A stretch of DNA of 64,000 bases from positions 246,001-310,000 of the forward strand of contig JAQGDQ010000078.1 in the NCBI GenBank assembly GCA_030141605.1, written 5' to 3'. The notes beneath the pieces were generated by a model, which was not told where the DNA came from, did no database searches, and saw only the letters and a program-made list of their open reading frames with translations. Origin of the DNA: Tubiluchus corallicola (Eukaryota > Priapulida > Priapulimorpha > Priapulimorphida > Tubiluchidae). How positions within the stretch are numbered: the stretch's first letter is position 1; every line of letters starts with the position of its first letter. Below are positions 1-13,100 of this stretch, piece after piece. The translations under genes were made by a program, and so were the position numbers.

Positions 1-56
1 GGACAAATGATGATGCTAAAATCTTTTGCTCAAATGAATTTTTTCTTGATTTGCAG

Positions 57-881
57 GTCTGATTAACAAGAAACATGTTGGTGCGGAGTTTTCAAAAGCA
101 GAAAATCTGTCTCATGCTGTTACATTTTCACACTCGCCTAGTGGAATAGTACAAGAGCTGTATCTAGAAGTAGACCCGGCTCGTCATAACTATGGCCGTC
201 GTGCAACGCTTTGTGAAACACTGTTTGGTATTATTCCCGGTAAGATACCTGATATATGTCACAGAAAAAATATTGCCTATACTAACACTTTGTGCATAAT
301 CTAAGTATCTATGTAACGCCTTGTCAAATGTAAAATTAAATTGCTTGTAAGATTGTGCAATTTTGCTCATATTTTTTTGTCTCAGGAAACTTCAGTTTTA
401 TGTTATAATGTTTTGCTGTATTCCGCTTTATTAGTTTTAAGTTGTTTCTTCTGTTTTTGCTTTGTTAAATAGCATTTAGTGTGTAATAATGTTACCCTTT
501 TACGTATTTGATGTATACTCACACATTACATTTTCTGTATCATAACAGTACATTGGTGTGCAATTTGATTGGAATGATCAGATGTTGCTTAGTTTATTAT
601 CATGTATGTCTGACCGTACATCCTTAACGACTGCTTATATTTTCGTTGAATGTCGTAGTTCAGCTTCAAAGTGATGAGATGTTTGTTGACTCTGTTTGGA
701 TCTGAATTTGTTTGTGCAGGTTATTTTAGTTATGGTGAGAGTGCAGACGATGACAAAGATGACAGAATCATGGTACAGGGTCTCGTACCTAATGGAGAGG
801 CATTAAAAAATGGAAATGTCAAAATTGGTATGTTAAATTATTTGTTAGTAGTACTTTTATGTTGATCAGTTTATTTGTATT

Positions 882-932
<51 letters not shown>

Positions 933-1173
933 CATAATATATATGTATATTACAATATAATAATGCACTTGATATATTTGTAGTGACATTTTAATCATAT
1001 TTTCAAGAGTGATAACTATTTTAATGCTACATAATGCTGTTATTTTTCCCTTGTCAAGGTTTTATTAGTTAGCATTTATGATTTTAGGTGACTGGCTGAG
1101 GTACATTAATGATTTGGAAGTTAATCATATTAATGTCAACAACATCTTGTCTGCTGTCCATGGACCATCACAA
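57..1173 (+). CDS. INTU: INTU exons 1-3 in window: PDZ region
   Basis: Three exons (57-239, 720-827, 1088-1173) code for visible residues 1-125. The first ends in a run LCETLFGIIPG that matches the conserved segment before the INTU PDZ domain. The next two hold the PDZ core: a GLVPNGEA turn, then KIGDWLRYINDLEV, the usual PDZ pattern of a Gly-Asp pair followed by the carboxylate-binding strand and helix. The first exon starts with two bases of a split codon after a TTTGCAG acceptor, so at least one coding exon lies upstream. The 12-base gap to the window start region gives no more coding sequence. Confidence 0.9.
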
Positions 1174-4100
1174 GTAAGTCATTTTTAATGTGTTGTCACA
1201 GTTTTTTGATAGTTAATATATATTTAGTTTACTTCTCCTCACACAGATTTAGTAGGGCAAACTAATACATGTTGAGTTTGGAAAACTAAGTAAATCTTAA
1301 CCTAAATGTCTGAATGCAATCAGGAAATCTATATACAGTTTCACTGGCTATTATGAATAAAAAATAAATAAATAATACAGACTTGTTAAGACAGCACATC
1401 ATTTATACCCCACCAGTGTTGCCAGAAGGAACCTGATCATGATTCAGGTTTCGGCTCTTGTACCCAGCCAGCATGGTTAAATGTTCAGCTTTCATTACAA
1501 TAATATGAAAGTTTAACATCTCTCCCATGACAAACCACATGATTAGGCATACTGTACTTAATCAGCACAATAGATCACTAATGATTTATAAAAAACTGCA
1601 CATAACAACAGCATAAAATTCAAAGTAAATTAGGACCGTTTCATCAGAAACGAACTCACAAGAAATCTCAAATGAGTGTTTGAGACCGCTACAATATTGT
1701 TTAAGAAAAAGTTTAATTGCTTTTAATGTTTGTACAAATTTTCCTAGCAAGTGAGCTTGCGCTGTATTAATTATAAAAAAGCTGGATGTAGCAAATAAGA
1801 TATCTAATATTTTTGTAAGAAATAATGCCGGTAGTTTTCATTTTTGGTAAAAAATTTTAATATTATCACAAATGCAAATGCGAGAGCTGACTCTGACTTT
1901 TCACTTTGGGTTCGATAATGGTGCACAGTAGTGAGAATACTGTTTACTGGTACCTTGATGAAAATAAATTAATGATCTAGCCTATAAAACATAGTTCTAA
2001 CAAGGCAGAATTTTGCAAAAAGTCGGTTAATTCGAACTGCTACCTATAAATGATAGTGAGTTAGGTACATATTATGCTTTGATTCTGACTCAGACTGTAA
2101 AATAAACAAAGCCAGACTGAACGTTAACTAATAACAGACCAAGACATTTTCTATTCACCTTACAAGATAGCGACCGATTATCTTTGTCACATAATATGGA
2201 CTGGACTGGGACTCCTAACTTACAGAATGTATGCAGCTTTTTAAAAAGGTTGTTAATGTATCCATATATTAACATATATATATCTTTATATATTATCATC
2301 TTTCGTGTAGTCTCACCTCAAATGCAATTATGTATGCATTTATCATTATCTTACTTTAAATATGATCGTTTCCAATAATTTTCCGGCTAATACTCCAACT
2401 GTCCAAAGAGGTCGGAAAGTTTAATTATCTAGATCAGCCAAAGTCTTATAATTCCAGAAAACTATATGACTTGCATGGCTAAGTTTTCACAGTGTATGCT
2501 TCACAACCGAAGTTAGGTAACACCCAGCCAGTGAATGGTTCATGACCAACTGGGTTCAACACTTGTTCTACCATACTCACGTCATCTGCCACACTGATTC
2601 TGCCTGTTCATCTCTTTGAAGCGTGTATATACAGTCCAGGTGCGCCTAAGACATCTGTGTTGGTTCTGGTTCAGGGCTTCATACTAGAAGAGTATCCTTG
2701 ATAATGAGCTATGTTCCAGTATTGGCACAAACTTCAGCATTATGTGACCCTGTTTTTGAGTGCTGGATTTTCTGCTTGCAGTGTGCCAAAGTGTATGCAT
2801 AAAATGGTAGCACACTGTTTGATTGTTACTTGATTATAACTGAGATTGCCAGAATTTTTATAAGCCTTTGCAGTTTATTTCACCGATTACTATCCATTGT
2901 GGGTAATGGGTTGGAGAAATGAGACACCGAAAAATTGTGGACTAGTCGGGATTTGAAAGCGAGACTTGGGATTAGTACTGTCATGCTCTCCCAACTGTGT
3001 TGCTAGTCAACATGACAGAGTAGGTCTGAGATTGTAGCTCACAGTCGAACAGCCCATCCATACCCGTGAAAGTAGGGGAATACTTATGGTATCAGTGCTT
3101 TCCCAAATTAGCTGGCAACTAACAGTATCATTAATATGACTATGACTGCACCTTTTTTTAAGTTTAATAAGTTTTGTATTGAACTCAACTAATATGGACA
3201 CTATGGATAGCTCTTTTTTTCCACTGCCTGTGATCTGCTGTAAAACATCTTGTTTTTTTTATTTCGTCTTCATGTTACATTAACTCTAACATTTTATCCA
3301 TCCAGTTGATCTGCGTTTTTGTGATTTATGTATAATGCACTAGTACAGCTTAATCAAAGTCATTATTGTGTTTTTCCGAAGCTGATTACAGAGAACAGTG
3401 ACGTGTAAAAGTCTAGATTTACAAAGCAGTATAAATCACTGAGCGTAATTGCATTTTGCGCGTCAACAGCACGTGCTACAAATTATAATATAATCCATAA
3501 ACTGCAGAATTTAATTGACCATCTGTCTACAGTTATATTTCTATACTTGCTATTGCTTGTAATGATAGTTTCCAGGAAGAATTACTGTGAAAATCATTAA
3601 TTAGCTGAAGCAGTGTGATTTTTAAACTGAATATGATTTTAATTTTTGTGCGTGCTTGAATGTTTATATGTTCCTTGCTAGTTTGTAAAGTGTTTTCTAA
3701 ATAACTGAAAGTAATGCCTGTGCATTACTGTTACTCAAAGAAACCACTTTTAAAAAACCATGTAGAAAATTTTAGAAGGAGTTTACAATACCCACACAGT
3801 TTAAATGCCCTACCCGTATCTCTAACACTAACCCTAACCCTATTCTGCTTCACAAACTAATTTCTAGTGTGTGGGGAATTGTGAACTTTTACCAAAATTT
3901 TGAATTTGACTTTTTAGATAACATCAAGATTCAAGATTCAGTATAAAAGCAAAAATAATGAATAGATTCTTAATTTCTGTATAAAGTTTTTGAAGTAAAC
4001 ATGTTACTTGGTTTTATATTATTTCTTATGTGTTCCTATTGTTCTTTAGTTTAGCTTAGTTTATTGCAAAGTAAACCCAACAAACTATCATATACATCAA

Positions 4101-7100
4101 CATTACTTCGTTTTAAAGCACCAGTTCTCTAGTTCTGTTTTTCAGTATTTTTTCTTTTAAGTGTACTTTTGCTTATACTTTCTTATTTGATGTAATTAGA
4201 TATCCTGTTTAGTATCTGAGCAGTACATATACATAGCTACGTGGCTGAAAGTCGAACTAAGCCTTCACTATAATATAAGCTTTTACAACTTAAAATCCTA
4301 CTCTCATTACGAATATTCAATTTATTTTATCATAAATTTACTGTAAAACTTGTTTCCTCTGATTTTTTATCACCTCACTGTTAGCGGTATTAAATTAGCG
4401 GTATTTAAAGAGCACCCATTTTTCATTGCGCGAGACGAATAATGTTATAAGTGCAGTTATGACGTTACCAAAGTTCGGTGAAAACACATCGGTAACCAAA
4501 GACGCCTTCTGCACTACATATGTCATTCTTGCTCACTCACGCCAAAGGTGCGAAACGTGGCGATCTTTGCGGCAAATCATGCATTCGAAATTTCCCAGAA
4601 AAGGGTAAGTTATTTAATGTATAAGTCTCTTTTGTTTAATAATAACTATGAATTTTTGGTGTAATCATAATAATGCATTTAAAAAAATAGCATTGTCTTT
4701 TGGGGTTATATAGGCCTTTAAGCCTAAAATTTAGAAATTCATGCAATTGCTTAAAGTGCAAAACTACGCGTAGGCATGTGCCACTTTTTTTAATAGCACA
4801 CAGTTAAATTTTTAAACAGCCGTGATGTTGATGTAGACAATTTTTTGACGGCAGTATCTGTTAAACCAACCAAGATTTCAAGTTTCATCCAGTTATAAAT
4901 CAAGAAACAATCTTTTCAAGCAGGAAATGGCAGTTGAAGATAATTGGCAGTGAAATTGAGCAGGGCGCGAATGATTGAAAAAATCACTCATCTTTCAGTT
5001 TGTGTTAATCACGTTTGACAGATTCTCAAAAGCAGCTGAACTTGATGGAAAAATTGCCTCTAAATGAATTGTATGAAACTTCCCATCACTGCTAAACACA
5101 ACAAAGGAGGAAAATTTACCACCTGAGTAGCTCATTCTTTTGTCGGACAACAGGTGTTATGAACAAGTGATCTGTCGTAGCATGGTTGCTACTAAACGCT
5201 TAATGCATTCTAATTTAATGGAAAAAACAATTGTTTTCAAGATTACAAAAGAGCTGCTTCTTACAAAAGAGAACAGGAATTAATGCAATGGTCAGATCAT
5301 TTACATTTATAATGAAATTTCGAGTGAATAATATTTCGATGTCACTTGACCTGTAATTACAGTTTTTAATGTTTTTTGTTGTACATATGAATAATTAGCA
5401 TACAGATCTGTTTGAAGATTCTGGAAATGTATATAAATTATAATGGCATTTCAAAAATTTATCAGTTGTCAGTCATGCTTTGCTTGGGTTTGATATTTGC
5501 TCTCATTTGTCCTCCTAAAAGTACAAAAATGAGCCTCAGTAGATTACCGCAAAAATAAAGGAATACTAAATACATGAGTGAATAATATATGCAAACGAAC
5601 GAATTTCATTAATAGTAGATGAGAGCAAAAATTTACTTTCTTGAATAATTTGACTAATTTCATTTCATGGTATATTTGCATTAACAACTACGAGCAATTC
5701 GACACCCGGTTTTACTCTACTAAACTGTCATTTAATATCGATGGCAATTTTACCAGCTTTGCATGACGGGGGAAATTTACATAATTCAGCCCTGTTTGTA
5801 ATTAGTTCTTGGTTAAGTCTTCTGCTGAGACTGTGCAAGCATGCCATGTGCATATAGGAGTTCATTTCTATCTGTGCACTGTAAGTCTTATTGATGCGTA
5901 AAACCAACAGTGCACCCCAAATTAGGCCAATGGCCTCTGTCGATAAGGGGCTACAGTAATAAGGAGAATTTATGAGTGCATGTCCAATGAAACAAAATTT
6001 ATATAGTTAAATTGCTAGAGACAGATGGTATCTGCTGATGTTCTTCTTGAATGAAGTCAGGTTGTAGTTTTCTGTTAAATGATTTTCTGGTAGAGAATTC
6101 TGCATATAAAAAGCTGGAGTGAAAAAACTGGATTTATGTGCTATAATTCTACAAACTTTGCCAGTAATCACTGTGACATATTTGCATTATTGTTGCACCA
6201 TTAAACTTAAAAGTTTGTTAAGGTTATGTAATTGAGTTAATTATGCAATAATCAGTTTCTTGATTTTTAGTTAACCATGCATTTGTTAGGTTGTAACAAA
6301 TATTCCTTGAATCCTTTTATAGTAATATAGTAATTTCATTTGGACAGGGACCTAAATAATTGATGATTATTATTACCTGCATGTTACTTCGATATACCTC
6401 GTGCTTGGTCAAAGAACCAACTGTATCATTTTTTAAGTCTTTGCTATAACTCGGTCGGGAGTTGAACCCACGATCTCCCGAGTGGGAAGCGAGCATTGAG
6501 CTATGCCACCCGGTGACAAGGTGGACGTAGACTATAATTTTTGCAGCTAGAACTAAACTATTTTAGTTGGACCATAATGTCATTCTTGACACTGATTCTT
6601 ATTTTACGTCATATGAGTGTGATTGTCTGTATCTATACCAATGTGTAGACAACTAAGCCAGAAAATCTTTAACAGTTCGGGCGTGTAGACATGTGTGACA
6701 TTGATCATACGCTTTTGAACAAACTATCACATAGTTCCAGCATTCTTTATTTCATTATAAAAATAGAGGTATAATAAACTGAATATTAACAACACTTTCT
6801 GCATGCAAAAGTGCTGTTTTTAACAACTATAACAAAGTATGAGAAACGGAACTGTCACTCACCGTTTACCAAAGAAGATGCCCAAAATGAAACATAACAC
6901 TTGCATTAAATGTGTGAAAGATTTGTCTATTTCAGTTTTCGAGAAATGAAATTTGAGTTTTTATTTTGTAAACTGTAAATTGATATCGAGTCAATAAAGT
7001 GACAGCGTAAAATGGCATTGAAATGCCAATATGCAATTCAAACAGATGAGCAATGTTCAACTTGGTTCCATTCAGTATTCCTATTTCTATTCAATCAGGT

Positions 7101-10100
7101 CATGATGTACTTTTTGCTGAATTTTTAATACATTTTCAAATTAATTTTCTTAATTAATTGGTATTTAAAATAATATCAGCATTTTCACTACTGTATGTCG
7201 CATCTCTAACTATAAGCACTAAGATATCATCAGGCGATGCTTCTGGTAAGTACAACTAATTGAAAGACAGTTGGTCTGCTAAATTTTATTAAGTATTTAC
7301 TTGATTATTCAGCGGCATATATCTTGCCATGATAACTTTTGACACAAAATCCATATCTGCCGTAAACATGCTTGTACTGTCAAAAGCACGTTATTTCCCT
7401 CGCCTGCTGCTCTTTGAAAAGCCTAGTTATTGATCCTTTTCCTACTTAGAAGCTCACCATGTACATAATTCAACGTCTTTGTTTTGCGTGCGGCAGATTT
7501 TAGTCTAAGTTATTAGTCTGAAAGAGTTTTCAAGCTGTGATCAAAAGATTAATGCAGATTTTCAACTACGCCTTTGTATTTTATGAAACAACATCCAGCA
7601 CTTTCAGTTGACTGTGTGTCAATGAAACTTTACACGAAAATGTTGAAGGTCAACCTGTCAAGGGGCCACTATATTATTGCCGGCAATGCACCAGTGTTTA
7701 GAGTTTCAACAGTCTCCAGAATGATGACTATTATTCTGACAAATTATTTAATTTTATAATGCATTTTTGTCATCTTGTGAGCCAATACCGAAAACATAGT
7801 TTTGTACAAGCAACTGAATGAGATGTTTTTATATTTACGAACTAATTCAACATTGTATTACTACTTTGTATATATTTTTATCGTTGCTAATTATCTACAT
7901 CCTCTTACCACAGTATTGAGAATTCCATTAATTCGCGAAATAAATTATATATATGTAACACAATTAATGAATACACATTTTCTGATGCTGACAAATGGCC
8001 AAGTTCGTAAAAAAGCATGATATTTAATATATTTTATTAGCAAACTTTTACTTTCAAAAATACTATATTATTATGGTAAAACAATATGCGTACATTTCTA
8101 GGGCGTGTACAACTATTGTATAATCCAATATATTACAAAAAAGGTTCTATTGGTTTCTCGAACTGCTAGGGAAATTACAATTTCTGTAATGCTACTACTT
8201 TTGTTTCTGTGAAAAAACGTAAGTGATACAGTTTTCATACACTAGTAGGCAGTTCATAACAAACCTTTCTCATCTCAACATACAAGAGTCACTGTACGTG
8301 TTATCAAAATTATAAGGCACTTTGATCATTCTTCAAAACAGCACACTTCATTCACATTTACCTGGTGCATGTGTGAGGGTGTGTGTGTGTGCGTGTGTGT
8401 GTGAGGAATTTTGAACATGCACAATTAAATTGAATTGTCACCATTTGTTAAGATGTGTGTTATCTAATCGAGCAGCATAGAGAATTGGATATAGAACAGC
8501 GGATTGGCATGATATACAATTAAACAAACATGCAAATAAACATTTAACCACTTCTATACTATACTTGTAAGCAATCACATCACTAAACTCTATTTTGCTT
8601 CTTTTATTGTTACAGTTTTAAAGAAACAATGTTGTCGACGCCCTACTTTACGTGTAATGGATCACCTTGTTTTTCAGTGTTTTTCATTAGTTTTAAAATG
8701 ATAATTGAATCGATGTATTCCATATCCAATTCTGTGTGTTGCTTAATTAGATAAAGCTCTTCTTACCAAATGGTGACAATTCAATTAATTATGCATTTGC
8801 AAAATTTCCTCCACAAACACAGGTAAGTATGTGCACAGTTTTGAAGAACGATCAAAGCAGCTTATAATTTTTGTTAACAAATAATGTGCTGAGAAAAGCT
8901 TGTTAAGAACTACCTACTACTTTACGAGAACTGTATCACTTTCGTTTTTTGTAGAAAATAAAAATAGTAGCATTACAACAGTTACCATTTTCCTAGTAGT
9001 TTGAGAAAACAGCGGAACTTTTTTGTAATATGTTGAGTCTTTCTAGCCGTTTTTAATCTTTATTCATTTTTAAAACTCAGAATCATGTGACAGTTGTTGC
9101 TGCTACAGAACGTGTGCCGTAATGGTCGATTTGAAATGAGATCTAGTTCCACTGACTGCCCAAACTTGAAAGCGCTTTTAGAGTAGAATTTTTGCCTGTG
9201 TAGTTTACTCCGTTTCAAAGGATTTGTGTTTCGGAGATAATTAACTCGTGTTTTCATTTGATGTGTCTATAAAAGGGTCTTTGTGGGAACTGCAGCAAGT
9301 AATCAGGCAGTATAGTATTTTGTGATACTAAACTCAAAGCTTATTCACTTTCATTTCACAACTTTACGACCAAATTACCTTGAACTCTTGATTAGATTGT
9401 TTTCGTCTGATTCATTGTTTACTCGCCAGTTTCAATGTACAGTGCAAACTCTTTGTTTATTTTTTATTTAGAATATGTTCTGTTTTTTCAAAGTTAATGA
9501 TGAGTTATTGATTTATTGTAGGATATCTGAATCATGGCTTAGTGGTTTCTTTTATTTAAAGCACAAGAAAACACTCTTCATAAATAATGTTTTAAAAATT
9601 TGAGTCAAAATTTTATATCACTTACATTCTGTCTTATTGCACACAGAGCTTGCATTAGCAGTAGCGCTATATAAAGCTTGTAAATCTAACTCCTGCGATG
9701 AGCGTTATGTCCAGCCATTTTGAGGGCAAATCGTTTGAAAAAAGTTTAGATAACACCACGTAAAATTCGAAAAAGTAATAAGAACACACTCTTCCCTAAC
9801 TAAGAAAAGTTTAAGTTGCTTTATATTGTCAATAAGACCAATAATGTGTTTTTGGTCAGTGAGTGGTACGCACTGGAATGACGATGCAGTGCATTTTAAC
9901 CAGGTGGCGCGAATACTTTAAATAATTAAGAATTTTCTTTTTTAATTACATAAGTCTTTCGAGCAGGTAAGAGTAATGCAAAGTAATATAACCTTATCTA
10001 GGATTATTAATGAACAGTGGTTGTTCGTCATTATAGGTAAAGCTAACATTACACCGTTTTGCCGGAGAAAGTCCACTTATCGTACGGAAAACTCCCGTAA

Positions 10101-13100
10101 ATGCAAATCTTGTAAGCCTAATTGCGGGAGAGTCGACTGACGATGTCACTTCGCAGCTGAAAGACATTTCACATCACATTGTGCTGTATCTCACATTAGA
10201 AGGAATCTCAGAGAATGCTCAGGGCAATGTAAGATGTGCGAGTAATTGCTGTATTTAATTATAAGAGCGTTGTTATGCTCGTCAATGGCTGTAGGTTGAG
10301 CAAACGTTTTGTTTTACTTTGCACATAAATGCATCGCACGAGGATAGTAATTGTATTTGTAGATTGCATGTATATTAAAAACATGTATGTATTACTACAC
10401 ACATATTAGAAACTGTGTATATATATATATATATGTACGTCACTATTGGGAATTCAGCAAACTACACTTGGCATTGTCTTTAAATACAACAGAGGTCATC
10501 AGGGCCTACTACACATCAAATATTTGCTATATTTTTGTATTTTTACATTAATCATCTTATCTTGTATTCTCTTTCAGTCATATGTGAACAAACCTTAACT
10601 TGACAAACTAAGTTTACCTGTTTTAATGTGGCTAATTTGTATTGAAATTGCACAAGTCATTTTGGTGTCTTATTGCCAATACATGCTGTTTTCTCACCAG
10701 TTAATGCTCTTTTTTTAATTTTTGACTGAATGATAAAAAGATATATGAAGAGGTACACAGTTTTTTTACACACTTTTTCAGGTGTAACAAACCTTGAATG
10801 ATTTATCTTGTGCAAATGCCATATTTGACAATTGTGCAAATGCCGTATTTGACAATCTCTTTTCGTTTGGCAATCTAAGACAATTTTATAACTTCTTGTC
10901 GAATTCTTTCTTCTAACTGTTTGAGTGGTTTCATCAGTTTAATATGTCAATTTATATTTATTTTTCTTTATTGAAGGAGGACATTTTATACCAGTATCCA
11001 GACGGTCATAACAAGCTCGTGGAAATACGTGGTATGTTCATCACTCTAGTCCATATGATGCATGATGTAACAGGCTCATCTCCTACTAGGTAACTTACTT
11101 TGGTTTTGATACAGTTGTATAAAAACTTGCTTTTAATTGAGCTGCTACCATCTTACTATATTTCGGTTGGAATGAAATGATTAGTTTGACACTTACTTGA
11201 ATGAGATTTTTGCTGTATTTACTCAGTAGCGTTTACGAAAACTCAATCTCATTTTGTATAAATTTGCACAGTAATGTAAACAAGTTTCTGGTATTTGCAA
11301 AAGAAGTAGTTTTATAGATTATCTGTCTGTCAAAGAGAAAAACCTTACTTCTGTATATATGGTTCAATGATGCAATTTTAATAAAAATTGTCACAGTAAG
11401 GAAATGAAAAGACAGGACGTTTTAGTCTGCCATTGTGAACCGTTTTTGATGAAAGTAAAAAAAAAGACAAATAAGCACAGAAATTCACTAAATGCAGGCT
11501 TCTGCGATTTTATATGATAGACAAACTGTTTGTGGTGTGTTAAGCACAATAAAATTGAAGGATGAAATTCTTATGGTGTGTTAAGCAGAATAAAGTTGAA
11601 GGATGAAACTACTTGTGCTGTGTTAACAGAATAAATAATTAAGGATGAAACTGCTTGTGGTGTGCTGTTAGCGAGCGGTCACAAACTGTTAGTGGCGATG
11701 AGGTGGGGACAGGATTTTGGGTAGAAATAGCTGCATTGGGAGAACCTACCAAGTTTTTTCCATTTTTGCTTGGTCACTTCATCTCACTGTGACTTTTCCC
11801 ATGACTTTTTTTAATTTAGATGTTTACTGATCTTCCTATTTTATTCAGTGCAGTAGAACTAAGAAAAACTGTTGCCATTTTGTAGGAGATCTTGTCTTTT
11901 ATTAACACAAGTTTTCAGTTCCAGTTTAGTTATAAATGATCAGCTCATACATGTTGCTTATTCTCGTGAAGGAAGAGAAGCTCTGGTCCTAGCATTGCCT
12001 GCTGAAAAGTATGTAGCTGTATTTTTTTATTTATATTTATAGTTTTACATTTATTAGTAGTTTGATTGTACATAAATTTTTAAATAACTACATAAACATT
12101 CTCTTTCTTTAATTTAATTATACAAGTCGTCCCATGTTCATTCAAAGTAACGGATAACAGATACAGCTATTGCTTTACAAAATACAAATACAGGTATTGA
12201 AAAACAGATTTCTTATTTGCTAATTTTAATAAGCGTTATAAAGATATAAACTAGATTTGTTTTTTCTTGCTATCATCATCACTGTAACTATTGTCATAAT
12301 AATCATCACTGTCATCATCGTCATTGTTATTCTCGTATCATCATCATAACCACCATCGTCATCATTATTATCATCATAATCTACTGTACTGACTTTTGCC
12401 ACGGAACAGTTATTTAAAATTCATATCATTTTTGTGAGATCTCGTATTTTTTCATTACATGTATGTTTTTGCAAAAAAAATGTATGCTGTACTGGGCAGG
12501 AGCGATTTTGCATGAGTTTTGATGGTAAGGCAACTAACTTATGCTGATAGTTTCTTCATGCGAGCATCCAAACACCTCATTAATTTCTCAGCACAATCTG
12601 CTTGGCTGCACCAGCAGCTACAGATTAATTATATACTTAATCACGTTTGCTTGTCTGAAATTATTAGTTTTACTGTTAGGCTCAAGTGTCATAAATCACG
12701 CATTATTTCATTAGCCGTGTTCATTATTTTATTAACTTTGCTATGAAAATTTTCATGTAGCCGCTTGTATCAATTAATTAGCCCTGCCGAGTCAGCGATT
12801 TATGATGCGTGACTTTCGCATGTTTTTTGATAATTTTTTACAAAGGCCATTATTTATTAGATCAGTATGGTAACTGTTTTAAATAGGCTTTCACGAAGCT
12901 ACAGCATTGTTGTTAATCTGTAATGACACATGACTATGTGGTCATGTCATGCATATATCTGTATATCTGTAGTGTTTGTTCGTTCTTCCTTTCTTTCTAG
13001 TTCAAGTTCAACTTTGTTTTCCTTTGATATACTAAACATTACTATATCATAACAAACACACATTTGAACAAGATTGTTGCCAGACGCTGGCAATTTTAAA

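Larger units (their letters stand above)
1174..10036. other. Large INTU intron (8.9 kb): repeats, no confirmed gene
   Basis: The intron between the PDZ exons and the first longin exons is flanked by GTAAGT and TTATAG. I find two tRNA-derived SINE-like segments (about 2937-3010 and 6446-6511) and a long inverted repeat (8126-9035). One short open frame, 4426-4608, ends beside a good splice donor. The rest is AT-rich and I see no other coding signal in it. Confidence 0.7.

Noticed and set aside
6446-6511. Functional tRNA-Gly(CCC)
   Set aside because: Boxes A and B are present but the acceptor stem cannot pair, so it is a SINE head rather than a tRNA gene.
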